Assembly (NCBI GenBank): GCA_020064725.1
Contig: JAGTWJ010000013.1
Span: 682,001-746,000 of the forward strand
Length of the DNA stretch: 64,000 nucleotides
Direction: 5' to 3'
Origin: Drechslerella dactyloides
Lineage: Eukaryota > Ascomycota > Orbiliomycetes > Orbiliales > Orbiliaceae
Within the stretch, counting starts at the first letter, position 1; the number at the start of each line of letters is the position of its first letter. Below, in pieces: positions 1 through 12,301 of the stretch. The position numbers and the translations under genes are program-made. Below the pieces are notes generated by a model. That model was not told where the DNA came from. It was given only the letters and a program-made list of their open reading frames with translations, and ran no database searches.

Positions 1-2105
1 TCCAGAGTATACCTAATGTTTTCTGTCTCAAAATGAAAATGTCACATTGGACAGGCATGTCTGCCGAACGAACGCCTGTCCTTAGGACTAAATCTGTCTA
101 ACCTGCCTATTTTGCTTCTTAAGATGTTTTCCAACCCACCTCTCAAAACATGGGTCGTATTTGACCGACGATAAATCAATTCTGATATAGAGATTGGGAG
201 TTTCGACGTAAATAGTCGCATGTTGGATTTTGCTTCAACAAGATATCTCCCAGCGAAAATTCAAAACGCCAGATCGATATTAAGGTCGCCAAGCTTGTTC
301 CTCGTCATATAGTTTCTGAAATTTTGAGCGTGCATGCAGACTCGTTTCTAAACGAAATGAATTCTGTGACTATGGGGACTAAAGTCTAGCTTCTGCAACT
401 GCGCGAGATTATTATCACAAAGGCTTCCATATTGGTATTTTCAGGTGGCAAGGAAAGACTTAGTTTACGAGACCATATTTTCACCCCACACATGGTTAAA
501 CTTAGGGGTATGCATATCACCATCGCTATTGCTTGACAGCGGTAATTCGGGTCAAGGTATCGATGTCCATGTCCTTTTGTTAGGAACCTGCAATTCAATG
601 AGGGATTGAGATATATACAACGGTCATGACCGCAATTATCTTCATTGGCGCATGTACGGCCCGCATGCGCATGCGCATACCGAGAAAGGCAGCAGTCTCT
701 AATCATTGTGTCGGGAGTAACCCATCTCGGCAGCTAATTATTACAACGCACGGACATCGGTCGGCCGCAGCTAGTTATGATCGATGGACATTCATATTCG
801 AGATATATTATATTATCAGGTGTGATTACCACATCATATGGTGCGGAAGGGGGCACCCAGATTGTCAGTTTCACAAGAGCTATATACTATGATATAGTTT
901 ATTGCCCTTGGGCAAAATTTGAGAAGGATGTCCTTACGGCATGTTACACATGCGTATGTGTACCCTTGTATACCTCTATAAGGTCTATAAACCCGAAGAT
1001 AGCAACTGCTGCATAGTATCTATAGTATCTTTTATATCGCTCCGTCTCGTCATCTCAATCCGTGCATAAAAAGGGTCGAATTGATACGTCATTTACGTGT
1101 TTTCTTAATATACCCGAAGCTGAGGTCTGCCGATTTCGTGAGCTTGGTATAGCTGTTACGTATTGTATCGCCACCAATGCGCCTTATAGATACTCATGAT
1201 GCTGGCCTCAGGCACATCGAGAACCGCAATGTCCTGTAGAGTTGTGATATTGGAAGGATTTCTCAGGCTTACTGATCATTTTGGACGTGGAACAGCCTGA
1301 CTCAATAAGACCTATCCTGGGTTTCACTCGTGGCATGTAGTATATTATCTGTCCATCAAAAGGGTTTACAAGCTAGGGATCCGGGAACGAATAGCATGAC
1401 CGAGCTGAAAGCGCCAGGACCCATCTGCAGGCCCGCTAGGATACACGACTACCCGTATCCTATCAATATCTACTCAAATAATTGCTTGATATCTTTGATG
1501 TCATATGCACGATATATTCTATTGACCAGATAATGATGACACAGCAGAGCAGGTATTTCGGCCCCAAAATTACAGGTATTATTCCGATGAGGGTGTGACA
1601 TGAACTTTCGAGGTGTCGGATACTGAAATAAGCGTGTGGATACTACGCGTATGCGAAGATCAGTACCCATGGTATTTTGTCTCGCCAAGCTGGTCTGTTG
1701 TCTGATGATAATAGTATATAAGAAGAGCAGTACCCTTCGAAAGGACTGCAGCACTGGACATAAGCTATGCGCGTCGGGAGGGAATGGTTTGGCAACTGGC
1801 TGCCGGGCCGCAATTTGTGGCACAGCAGAGGAGCTTGAAGTTAATTAAGCCTGCTGGCGGTTATAACAGTTCCAATGTTTCAGGATGGAAGTGTTCCACT
1901 GTATTGGATCCGTCGGACCAATCACAAGAAGGACAGCAAGTTTGCTGCACAAAATCTGGTATTAGTCTTGTACAGGGCACAGCTAAGCCTACAAAGGGTG
2001 CCATTCGATTACCATCCGGAATATATAACGAGATGCAGCTATATATTACTTCTGATCCACGACATCGACGAAGCCTGGGCCCGCGGCGGATCGAGCACAA
2101 TCACA
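1..2105. other. no recognisable gene; AT-rich spacer
   Basis: Only short frames without recognisable motifs occur here. A run of alternating GCATGC-type sequence lies near 660-680. One copy of a short recurrent motif (GTCTRGTTTMCGAGACAA-like) lies at about 467-484. The last 230 bases may be 5' leader of the following gene, whose frame stays open upstream to an alternative ATG at 1875. Confidence 0.5.
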
Positions 2106-3524
2106 ATGCTGACTTGGAAGCTTACAATAGCCGGGTTTCTCTATACAGTGTGGGCAGCCGTATTATCAAACAGTCTCTTCCATCGAGTTTTGAGCCTTGC
2201 GTTGCTCTCACTCATCATCTCGACAAATGCACTTCTAATTTTACCGATTTCCGCGACTACAATCCCGCTGGTCATATTTGTCCTGCTAAGCTTCGCCATC
2301 AGTCTATTATTATCGCCCGTAGCGGAACCTATAAAAAATTTCCTTCTGGGACCTCAATACTCGACGAGTGAGAGAAGGCATCGGATCCTTGAAGTTATCA
2401 ATCCAAAGGCGGATCCTGGTGGCGAAATTGTTGCCGAGTTCGTAAAAGTTTCAGTTACAAAGTATTTGACATACTTCTGATATATTGACTTCCTTTAGTA
2501 TTGTCGCGGTCCACGACATTACCTCAAACCCCGGAATTGCTTGGCAGACTAAAGCGAAGCCGAAGCCGCTTATCGGCGAAAGTTCCACTGATAATCCGAT
2601 ATGGCTACGTGACTTTATACCTAAAGAAAAAAACCTCAATACTCGAATTCTAATCTTCAATCATTACACCGCATGGGGAATAGATTCCCTAGAAAAATCC
2701 CTTTACGATCATGGGAGCGATCTCATCTTTGCTCTCCGCAATGTTCGCCAGACGGATGAAGTTAGGATTCGACCCTTGAAGCTTCGGAGTGGCGCTGTAT
2801 ATTGGCTCTAATTCCAGGCTTAACTAGGAAAAACAGCGCCCGATTATCTTCGTGGGCCACGGTTTCGGCGGTCTTATTATAAAGCAAGTCAGTCACTCGC
2901 CCCACCAAAGATCGATGCAGGTTGGTGACTGATGGAAGCAGGCCATTGTCAATGCGGGTGAAGATGATAAAGATGGCTTTTGTATTAGCATTCGTGAGCA
3001 GGCAAGAGGTCTCATCTTTCTAGGGACACCTCACCGGGGCGCTCGATTCACTTTTGTGGGAAAGCTCATCTCCCTTTTTGGGTACCGGAAAGGATCAAGC
3101 ACTAGCCTCCTCGAAGTGGCTGAGCCAGGATCTAGCATCAATCAGATGCTGCATGATAGTTTCATGTCGTTTCTAAGGGCATACAAACTACTTGATAATA
3201 CTCTATGCGTATTTCAGGCAAAGAAAGAGTCACTATATGGCTTCTCACTTTCCCCTGTAGGTTGTATATAGCTCTTGGTAAGCACCTTGCAAAGTGAGAG
3301 CTGACTTTAGCGTTAATTGCTAGGTTGTTGATAAATGTTCGGCAGTTATAGATGGCTCTCGGAGGGTTGGGTTCGAGGCGCGGCATGGAGAAATCCACAC
3401 ATTTATGTCCGAAGATGACGAGAATTATCAGCATCTCATGTACTGGATTCGCAACTGGATTGGACAAAGCGATTTAAACTCCTTCTGTAGGTCTCTATAT
3501 AGATGGAAGGCTGATGACATATGA
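2106..3524 (+). CDS. alpha/beta-hydrolase of the NLR-effector/SERAC1-like type, membrane-anchored, nucleophile lost
   Basis: Five exons are inferred: 2106-2461, 2499-2760, 2828-2887, 2942-3256 and 3324-3524. All junctions keep phase and give 397 residues. Residues 1 to about 80 are strongly hydrophobic, with two or three likely membrane segments. An alpha/beta-hydrolase fold follows: a VAVHDITSNPG oxyanion-type start, WLRDFIP, RILIFNH, then PIIFVGHGFGGLIIK at the nucleophile elbow and LIFLGTPHRGAR after it; the VVDKCSAVI and EIHTFM stretches near the end fit the usual catalytic-acid region. Families of this type normally read GHSxGG; here the serine position is glycine, so ordinary esterase activity is doubtful. 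In fungi such domains are often the N-terminal effector of NACHT/NB-ARC proteins, but this gene stops after the hydrolase domain. The ATG at 2106 is preferred because it starts directly before the hydrophobic segment; an in-frame ATG at 1875 would add 77 residues of unlikely sequence. The first intron is short (37 nt), which is a weak point of the model. Confidence 0.72.
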
Positions 3525-4036
3525 TATAGAAGTCGAACTTACTCCCTATGATATATTTTGGATATAGTGAAAAAACGAGAGCCAGGTTTACGAGGCCAGG
3601 CCACAGTGAGAAGAGAAACAGAAGGCTCGCTTAGTTTGGAAATGCAAGAGCCATCTCGTGAGTCCCCAAGCCGATTGTTCTTGCTGCCTATTGCGCTAAC
3701 CTTTGGGCAGATAGCTTGCAATCAATGGCATTGACGAAATGGACCAATGAGAGACCAGTATAATAATGGGAAAGCCCTCCGAAATAGGCACCTCTTTACT
3801 GTACAAAAAATTGTGTCTTGTGGCTAATTGGAAACCATCGGAAGGGTGTGCTGCTCTGAAATGGGAAGGGATGAAAGATAAAGCCAGGGAAAACCATATG
3901 TAAAGTGCTAGTTATCTGTAATGCTTGATATAACTAGGTTTGACTTGTAGTTTTCCAGGCAGGGCCACCACAAATTTACTCCGCAATAGCATAACTAAAA
4001 GCAGATATGAATATGATATTTCGACCCAGTCTAGTA
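3525..4036. other. intergenic, no gene seen
   Basis: Spacer between the hydrolase stop and the convergent F-box gene. It contains a diverged copy of the short recurrent motif at 3581-3600 and no coding signal I trust. Confidence 0.4.
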
Positions 4037-4963
4037 TCAACAAACTCCGCGTTGTTGAGACCGGCTTCTCTCTAAAGTATGTACTAATCCTTCCGTCTCC
4101 CATACTTGTAGAAGCTCGCTCTCAGTGTTAGTACCCTCGTCGACCAATCTCTTTACTGCGGGGATCCGGAGAAGCACTTGGAGATAGTCGTTCTGCGCTG
4201 CGTTTTGTCCTCTATAATAGTCTATGGACTCCGTATTTACTTCCAACCGCGTCAGATGCGCCAGTATAATCTCGCTCGTGTCCTCGCACCGGGCTAGCGT
4301 ATCTACAGCATTCTCAAAATGGTACGCAGACCCAGCATGGTATCTTGGAATGGCCAAATGCTCTATCCGCGGGGACAACGCTATGAGCGCCACAGCTAGG
4401 CCTTGAATAAGGGTAGTTTCGTAGCCAATGCGCTCTGACCAATTCGGAACCGACATCCAGTAAGAGCCGTCGTTCAGCGCTTCCAGTTCATCTTCCGTAA
4501 ATTTTTTAAACTCGTCGCGGTCGAGACCGACGCGGCGGAATACAGCAGCTGCGTAATTATCCATTAAATTTGTATCCCATGTCATATTTAGTAGCAGCTC
4601 GGGGTTATCGTCTAAGAATGTTTCGCGCGGCGAATATGGATTTATGATATCGTTGCAATAGTGCAGCGGACAGCAGATGGCCAATGTTCGGACCATTTCG
4701 CGGATATGCGGGTTCTCGATCAGAGTCCGTAGGAGCTGGATCATGCATGTCGGGTAATCAAGAACGACAATCCTGTAGAAGTGGGGTCGGACGAGGTCTG
4801 ACAGGTGTTTGCAGGTACCACTAAGAGATCGGAGGTCCTCGATATGTGCGCTTTTGCGCCAGTCTGCGTGATTGCTGAAAGTGGATTCGTCAGCGAAGCT
4901 GGGGACGAGTTGGTCGACGATCTTATCGAGGATTTCATTCGGGAGAGCGAGTAGCGTAGGCAT
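4037..4963 (-). CDS. F-box protein
   Basis: A single exon gives 308 residues. The N-terminus (residues about 3-60) reads as an F-box: LLALPNEILDKIVDQLV, then a spacer and LRSLSGTCKHLSDLVRPHFYRIVVLD. F-box proteins join Skp1 in SCF ubiquitin ligases and recruit substrates through the rest of the chain. The remainder has no leucine-rich or WD repeats that I recognise and is typical of the expanded, fast-evolving fungal F-box families. The last 30 residues look less conserved, and a splice donor-like GTATGG lies near the 3' end, so the C-terminus may be truncated or differently spliced. No substrate can be inferred. Confidence 0.75.
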   Translation of the reverse strand: MPTLLALPNEILDKIVDQLVPSFADESTFSNHADWRKSAHIEDLRSLSGTCKHLSDLVRPHFYRIVVLDYPTCMIQLLRTLIENPHIREMVRTLAICCPLHYCNDIINPYSPRETFLDDNPELLLNMTWDTNLMDNYAAAVFRRVGLDRDEFKKFTEDELEALNDGSYWMSVPNWSERIGYETTLIQGLAVALIALSPRIEHLAIPRYHAGSAYHFENAVDTLARCEDTSEIILAHLTRLEVNTESIDYYRGQNAAQNDYLQVLLRIPAVKRLVDEGTNTESELLQVWETEGLVHTLERSRSQQRGVC

Positions 4964-5973
4964 CTTGACATCCGAACCCCCACGTCAAAAGCTGTACGGA
5001 GATGCATATGTTAGTTGGTTTTGCCCATCATTGGTAGTTTGCGACAAACTCAAGGCCACCATCGCAGGGATAGATGTTCTTTAGGCGGAATATATAGTAT
5101 TCCAACACGTAGTGATAATTTGGGTCGTTGGAACCTCTGAGCTTTCAGGGATCGTACTGTGGCTTCGCAGACGCACAACGGTCTTGGTATCGCCTCACAC
5201 AGGCATAACTTAATCCTTGTCTGATAGCATCGATAAAATACTTAACTTTGTTCGTGACAGTGGAAGACTTTGATCAGGATTGTGGTTAAAAAGAAGCATA
5301 TACATGTATATGCTAATTAGAACTGGGGCGGGGTGCTTACACAAATCTTCAGAGAAATCGCCGGCAATTCATTTGTTGATCCAGCAGGAAGGTTATTGAT
5401 CAGGTCGAAGCAGTACAAAAGAGTATAAAAGCGAGTTCTGGAGGCCGAGGGCGAATTGACATTAGCGCAAGTACCTGAAGACATGATTGGCTGTTCCAGA
5501 AGACATTGAGAGAACAGCACGACCGGAGTGGGGTAAACATCTGCATGCCAAGCTGCGCAGCCTTGCGTTCAGTATTATAAGCAAAGCCGCAGCCGCGGAA
5601 TTCAACAGCCTCGCAATGACCTTCTAACGCTTAGCCCAGGGCCGACTATTTCTCATATTTTCACTTGCGAAAGGATTGATCAGCTTTCTACGATGAAAAC
5701 TTATCAAGCTTAACACGTAAATTTCGAAGCCCTGCATGCCAACTGCTAGATATTGTAGGTTTTCCATCACCCAATACGCACATGGCCAATACGATCTCGC
5801 CAATGTCACAGTATGACTGTCTAAAGACAGCATATCGGTCTTATGGACACCAGAATTTATCGCTAACTGATTTGAAAAGTCTTCCAATATAGAATTACCT
5901 CGACTTTTGACCGCTTAGATTTGCAAATTTCCCTTAGTATACTTCAACTTGGCCCGTTGGCCCGGAGGATCCC
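4964..5973. other. intergenic, promoter region of F-box and STAND genes
   Basis: About 1 kb between two divergent genes. No recognisable coding frame; a GGCCCGTTGGCCCGGAGG GC-rich stretch lies just before the ATG at 5974. Confidence 0.4.
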
Positions 5974-8900
5974 ATGGATCCACTGAGCACTATCGCAAGT
6001 GTCATAGCAGTACTACAGCTGACCGCGGCAGTCGTCAACTGCCTAAACGAGGTGAAAAATGCCTCTAAAGATCAGAAGCGGCTCGCTATAGAAGCATCCA
6101 ATCTTTTCGCCCTGTTAACGAGCTTGAAGTATCGCATCGAGGAGGCAAACACGACAGACCCATGGTACGCCAGGGCCCACGCTCTTACCGTCGAAAATGG
6201 CCCCTTGAGTCAATACAAAGATGCTTTGGAGCTGCTGGTGACGAAGCTTGTACCCAAACATGGGGCTGGGAAGGTCGTCGCTGCTTTTACCTGGCCGTAC
6301 AATAAGGGAGAAGTTGCTGAGATCCTTACAACTATCGAGCGACTGAAGTCCACGATAAGTATCGCCCTTGAAATGGACCATTTGTGAGCCGTACGATTTA
6401 CACCGACACAGAGCATTATGGAGTCTAATATTCCGGTAGCAAACTTTCGGAGGCTATCAAAACCGAAACTGGGCAAATTCCTGGCGTCGTTCGAGACCTT
6501 GAGACCATACGACGCAATCAAGACAGTCAAAAACTTCGCGACATCACCAAGTGGCTATCCGCAATAGACTTTACCAAACAACAAAGTGACTTTTCAAATC
6601 AACGGCAGGAAGGTACTGGCATATGGTTCCTAAAATCCCCGGAATTTGTCGACTGGCTGAGTGGCACAAGCCCGATTCTGTTTTGTCACGGGATTCCCGG
6701 GGCAGGCAAAACGATTATTTCGTCACTCGTTATCGACCACCTGCAGAAAAGCAAGTACAGCGGAAGAACTGGGGTAGCGTATATATACTGCAACTACAAG
6801 GAATCCAAGCAGCAGAGACCTATCGACTTGCTCTCGGCACTCCTTAACAGCTTGTTCAGGGACTTCCCGAGATCCCGAACGTGGTCCAGACGCTCTATAA
6901 CGAACATATGGAAAAAAGGTCACAGTCTGCAATCGACGAAATAGTAACAACGATACTTGGCGTCTTTTGTGACTACCACGAGGTCTTTATTGTCGTTGAT
7001 GCATTGGACGAATGCTCAGACGAGCATCGAGATTCTCTAATGTCGAGGCTGAGAAAGCTATTAGCACCCAATGTTAAGATGATGGTCACTTCCCGGCCCA
7101 ATATATCGAGTCAAGCGTTCGAGAATGGAGGCCATAACACTTCGAATGTCATCCATTTAGAGATTGTCGCACACAAGGAAGATGTAGCGCGCTTCGTAGA
7201 GGGCCAGTTACACCGCCTGGCTGGCTGTGTTTCCCGCAACTTGGCCCTGAAACAGCTCGTCATTTCCACGATTAACGAAGCTGTCAATGGAATGTAAGTG
7301 TCAAGTCGCTTATAAGCACCAAAAGCTGGAGATACTTACGGTGGTATTAGGTTTATTCTTGCCCATCTCCTAGTTGAGTCCTTAGTCGGAGAGACGACCC
7401 CGAAAGCCATCAAATCAGTCTTAAGATCTTTGCCAAAGGGCTCCCAAGCCTTGTATCACGCATATGAAGGCGCCGTTGAAAGGATCAAATCTGGGAGTCG
7501 CAGCCAGCTAGCAGAAGCAGCGTTGTCTTGGATTGTTTGGGCGAGACGGCCTCTGAGCGTGAAGGAGCTTCAGCATGCCCTAGCTATAGAGGTTGGCGAG
7601 TGTCAACTCGATGAGGAAAACATCACGGATATATCCGACGTTGTATCCGCATGTACGGGATTGATCAGTGTCGACGGACAGAGCGATGTTGTCCGCCTCG
7701 TCCACTATACAGCATACGAATATTTCGCCGATACGTGGATATCCACTTTCCCGGAGACAACCGCAAAGGAAGATATTACAACGGCATGCATCAGCTATCT
7801 ATCATTTGACGCCTTTGATACAGGCCCATGTTCAGAAGAAGAGCAATTCAAGGAGCGATTAACATTGTTCCCGCTTTACGAATATGCGGCTCAAAACTGG
7901 GGATACCATGCTCATACAGCTCACATGGAAAATGAACAATTAATTATTAACTTTTTGGAAAACGAAAAGAAGGTATTAGCATCCGCAGAAGCACTTTTGT
8001 CCATTTACAGATCCAATGAATACTTCCAGGCAGATAGGTGGTTCGAGCCGAACCGCCTGACAGGAATGCACCTAGCAGCATACTTCGGATTGGGGGAAAC
8101 ACTAGCCACCTTAGCCAAAGCTGGGCTTGATCCAGTCCCTGAAGATGGCCAGAGGCAGACTCCAGTTTTTTATGCGGCTAAAAACGGACAGGAGAGGGTT
8201 GTCCAGCAGCTGTTGGGCTGGAGTAACGTTCATCCAGAATGGAGAGATACCATTGGGCAACATATACTATATTATGCGTCTTATTACGGCCAGGAGAGCG
8301 TGGTAAAGTTACTACTCGCAAGGGATGATGTCTATCACGACACATCATTATCAAAGGCCACAGGACGCACTCCTTTAATGGCAGCAGTCGATAGGGGTCA
8401 CGAGTCGGTAGTCAAGCTTTTGCTTGCTGTGGGTGGCACTGGCGCCGAGAACAATCGCAAAGATAGCACCACCGATAAAGGGCAGCTGTTGATCCGTGCG
8501 GCATACTCCGGTCGAGAGGCAGTGGTAAGACTTTTACTAGCGGAAGGCGGCGCTGGCCCTTACGTTAACTTCGCAGATGAATACGGTGCCGCGCCGCTTT
8601 TTTGTGCGAGCAGGGGACACAGCGAAGTGGTTAAGCTGCTCCTTGAGCATGGGGCGGATACAGACGTGAAGGCGGAGCAGGGCCAAACACCGCTTCTTTT
8701 TGCAGCGGGGAACGGACATGTGGCAACCGCAAGGCAATTACTCGCTGCGGGCGCCAATCCAAACTCGAAAGATGATAGGAGAGAAACACCATTATTGCAG
8801 GCAGCAAGTTCTGGTCACGAAGAGATGACCAAGCTATTACTTTCTGCAGACGGCATCATCGTCGATTCTAAGGATGGTGAGGGACGAAGCGCGCTATCAC

Positions 8901-11283
8901 GTGCGGCAGAACTCGGAATTTTGGAGGTAACAAAATTACTTCTCGCGAACAGCGGTGTTGATCCAGATGCTCGGGACAATGGCGGTCGCACGCCGTTGTC
9001 GTGGGCTTCAGCAGCTGAACCCTCCAAGCCTGGGCCGAGTGGAGGGAAGCAGAACGAAATCATCCGTATACTTCTTGCGCATAGCGGTGTCGACCCTGAC
9101 TCGAGGGATTCAGAGAATCGGACGCCTCTCTCATATGCAGTAGAAGAGCCAGGCGTGGCGGTGGTCGACCGATCCGGAGCAGCCAGCAAGAGACCATGAC
9201 AACCCGAATGAGCGGGATAAAGTGCAACTGCTGTTAACAGACGATCGTATTGACCCGAACTCTCGAGATGCTGATGGCAGGACACCGCTGTCACACGCAG
9301 TTCAGAAAGGAGCAAAAGAGACTGTGATGCTACTTCTAGCGAGCGATCGTGTCATTCCGGACTCTAAAGACATCGAAGGTCGGACCCCTTTATCATATGC
9401 AGCATCGGGATGTCACGACAAGGAGGCAATCCGGCTTCTACTTGCCGAAGATCACGTTGATCCAAATTCGAAAGACATCGGTGGTCGAACACCACTATCA
9501 CACGCATCGGAATCATGTGGCGCGTTCGAGGCGGTGGAGCTACTGTTATCGGACGATCGTATCGAAGTAAACACCCGAGATGAGTGCGGTAGAACACCTC
9601 TGTCTTACGCTGCAGAGTTGTCCTCAGATGCCAAAAGTATGGAGCTCCTACTTGCAAAAGCTGGCGTGGACCCGGATATAAGCGACATAACAGGCCGGAC
9701 ACCGTTATCATACGCCGCGGAACGGGGAAGTATATCAGCCGTAAAGGCTCTACTAACAGATGGCCGCTGCGACTCCAACTCACAAGATGACAGCTCTCGA
9801 ACACCGCTCTCTTATGCAGCGGAGGAAGGAAATACTGAGGTGATCGAACTGCTACTCCGGGAGGATTTCGATCCAAACCTTGAAGACCTCAACGGACGAA
9901 CGCCGGTATTCTACGCTATAGAGAATGAGAAAATTGAAGCAGTGAACCTGCTACTTTCAGACGATCGCGTCAACCCATATTCGATCAGCATAGACAACCG
10001 CACCATCTCAGCATGGATCGCAGAGAAATGGTATCAAAGGATCATTAGGACACTAGAAGATAGATATCTATACTCGAAAGACCAGAATCAGGCTGGGTTT
10101 GATGAACAAAGTTGTTCAAGCTTGGGGATCATGCTTTTCGCGGAGAAACCGGATACAAACTCAGTCCAGAGCAGCGAAGCCAAAAGGACCTTCCCACCTG
10201 CCGCTGCGCGAACTTGGCATGAGATGGTCTTGAGCCTAATCTTTACGAGAGAGGCTGAAGCAGATGGTCAAGCAGCCGATGAAGGCTTGGGTCAGCAGGA
10301 GATGTGGTGCAATACGGTAGAGGTACTCTTCGTCCGTGAAAATAGTATCGATATAGACCTCAGGGATATCTTTGGCCGAAGTCTCTTGTGGTGGGCCGCA
10401 AGAACGGGATACGAGATGGTAGCACGGCTCCTCCTCGCGAAAGGCGCCGATCCGGAGTCCGTCGACAACAGGTCGAACAGCGCTCTCATGCGCTGCAAAG
10501 GGTGGGTGTCGGATGATCGTGGAAATGCTGCTTGCAAGAGACGACATTGATCCGAATAACCAAGACGATGATGGCCGGACACCGCTAATTCTAGCGTTGC
10601 ACGAGGCCCACTACGAAACGGCAAAACTGCTACTCGCAAACAACCGCGTCGACCCAAATTACCAAACCGCGACATATGGTCTACCAGCGCTGTCGATAGC
10701 AGCAGGGAGCGGGAATGAGGCAGCAGTAAAACTACTACTTGCAGATCTCCGCATCGACCCTGACCTTGAAGACTGCTATGGTCGCACGCCGCTATGTAAT
10801 GCGGCAGAGATGGGCAACGAGACCATAGTAAAGCTACTACTCCAGAAACCTGGAGTCAATCCAGACCATCGCGCGAAACGGAACGAGACACCACTCTGGT
10901 TTGCAGCGAGAAAGGGCCACGTTGGTATAGTCGAGCTGTTGCTCGATCGAATCGAGGTGAATGTTCAAGGCTATCATGGAGTAGTGCCAATAGTGACAGC
11001 AGCGCGTGGTGGCCATGACAAAGTAGTAAAGCTACTACTGGAAACTGCGCAGAAAAGAGGTACAAGCTTATATTTCAAAGACGGACGGAACAGGACGCCA
11101 CTCTGGTGGGCAGCGCACTATGGCCGTAAGGCTGTAGTGAAGCTTTTGCTCGCCGAATACCACGCTGATTTGGATTGCAAAGACGATGAGCGCGGATATA
11201 CTCCTCTGATAGCAGCAGCAGAACGTCGCCACAATGATGTATTTTGTCTGCTGTTAGCGGCTTCGCGGGCCTCACCATCCTAG
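5974..11283 (+). pseudogene. HELL-like/NACHT/ankyrin-repeat STAND (NLR-like) protein with three frameshifts
   Basis: Exons 5974-6383, 6440-7293 and 7351-11283, with phase-2 introns of 56 and 57 nt. Residues 1-136 begin MDPLSTIASVIAVLQLTAAV, typical of the fungal HELL-like/STAND N-terminal domain related to HeLo membrane-active domains. A NACHT NTPase follows: P-loop FCHGIPGAGKT (near 6681-6713), Walker B VFIVVDALDECSD and a sensor-like MMVTSRP. After a winged-helix-like region come about 28 ankyrin repeats, many nearly identical (RTPLSYA...LLL). Such proteins act in fungal non-self recognition, the repeats sensing a ligand and the N-terminal domain executing cell death; that role is inferred from family. 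Three breaks shift the frame: one between the P-loop and Walker B near 6847 (net loss of one base), one near 9150-9165 and one near 10485-10495 (each net +1, or -2). In each case the protein motif resumes immediately in the new frame, and no intron of reasonable size explains them. The copy as written cannot make the full protein; assembly error within repeats is the main alternative. Confidence 0.85.
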
Positions 11284-11538
11284 ATTCATGGGGGTGCAGT
11301 GTTTAAATGGAGAAGGCCTGTTATATTTGGAATATCTGATGAAGTACCTTAAGAAGGAAGCTATTACATGGTCAGTGCTTGACACTGTTGATCAAACATG
11401 TAATATGTATTTTATAAGGCTAGTTGTAAATATAATGAAAGCTATATATCAACTTAAAAAATAGATTGAATTTTTTTTAGATTAATAATTATTTATTAAG
11501 TTTGACACCAATATCACCTGAAAACCGAAGTATTTATA
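11284..11538. other. 3' flank of STAND gene, AT-rich
   Basis: AT-rich sequence with no gene. It leads directly into the foldback element. Confidence 0.4.
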
Positions 11539-11916
11539 TATGGTGTACAAAATCAATCAAAAGATACACATTCATTTTTCATATTATATATAATACCGTT
11601 AAACATATATAGTATACATCAACCCCTGTAGATACCACCAAGACCTACACTTATAAGTCTATTGAGTAAGTACTTAATATCTCTATTATAAACCAAATAA
11701 TAGTTTCAAAATTACACCCACTATTAAGCCAGGCAGCAGAAGTCGGCCCACTCCCTAGCAGAAGCCAGTCCACTCCCCAGCAAAAGCCAGCCCAACCCCT
11801 AATATACACAGAAACCAGTCTAGTAAGAGTTGGCCCAGCAGAAGCCGGCCCAGCCAGCCCAGCAGAGTTGGCCAACATACAGCAGCCCAGACATTAAGAT
11901 ATATGCACACATATAC

Positions 11917-11949
<33 letters not shown>

Positions 11950-12301
11950 CATATATCTATATATTCTACTATTAGACTAGCCACTTGCTGAGCTGACTTC
12001 TACTGGGCTGGCTCTTGCTAGGCCAGCTCTTGCTAGGTTGGTTTTTGTTTATACTAAAAGCTGGGCCAGCTTTTACTAGAAAGTGGGCCAGCTTTTTCTG
12101 GGAAATAGGCTGACTTCTGCTGCCCAGCCTCCACTTAATCAGCATAGCCAAATTGGCAGCTACATCTATAGATGAATTTTATCTATAAACATAGGCCTTA
12201 GCAGTATTTGTAAGGGTTTGAACTATACTATATATATTTAATAACATTATATATAATATAAAAAACAAATGTGTATCTTTTGATCGATTTTGTACGCCAT
12301 A
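11539..12301. mobile_element. foldback/MITE-like element, copy 1 (763 bp)
   Basis: The ends are inverted repeats: TATGGTGTACAAAATC at the left and GATTTTGTACGCCATA at the right, with the match continuing inward through the AAGATACACATT and TATATATAAT stretches and then, less well, through most of the element. The inner arms are rich in CCCAGCAGAAG / CTTCTGCTGGG units of opposite orientation. There is no coding capacity. A TA duplication would fit both ends. It matches copy 2 at 19410-20127 in ends, order and arm sequence, which makes this a real non-autonomous family. A TA-dinucleotide-rich stretch at about 11912-11965 marks the hairpin centre. Confidence 0.85.
11912..11965. repeat. (TA)n / (CATATA)n simple repeat
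   Basis: Alternating TA tracts broken by CATA units at the centre of foldback element 1. Confidence 0.85.

Noticed and set aside
11912..11965. CRISPR-like or satellite array in TA repeats
   Set aside because: It is plain dinucleotide repeat at the hairpin centre, with no repeat-spacer pattern.
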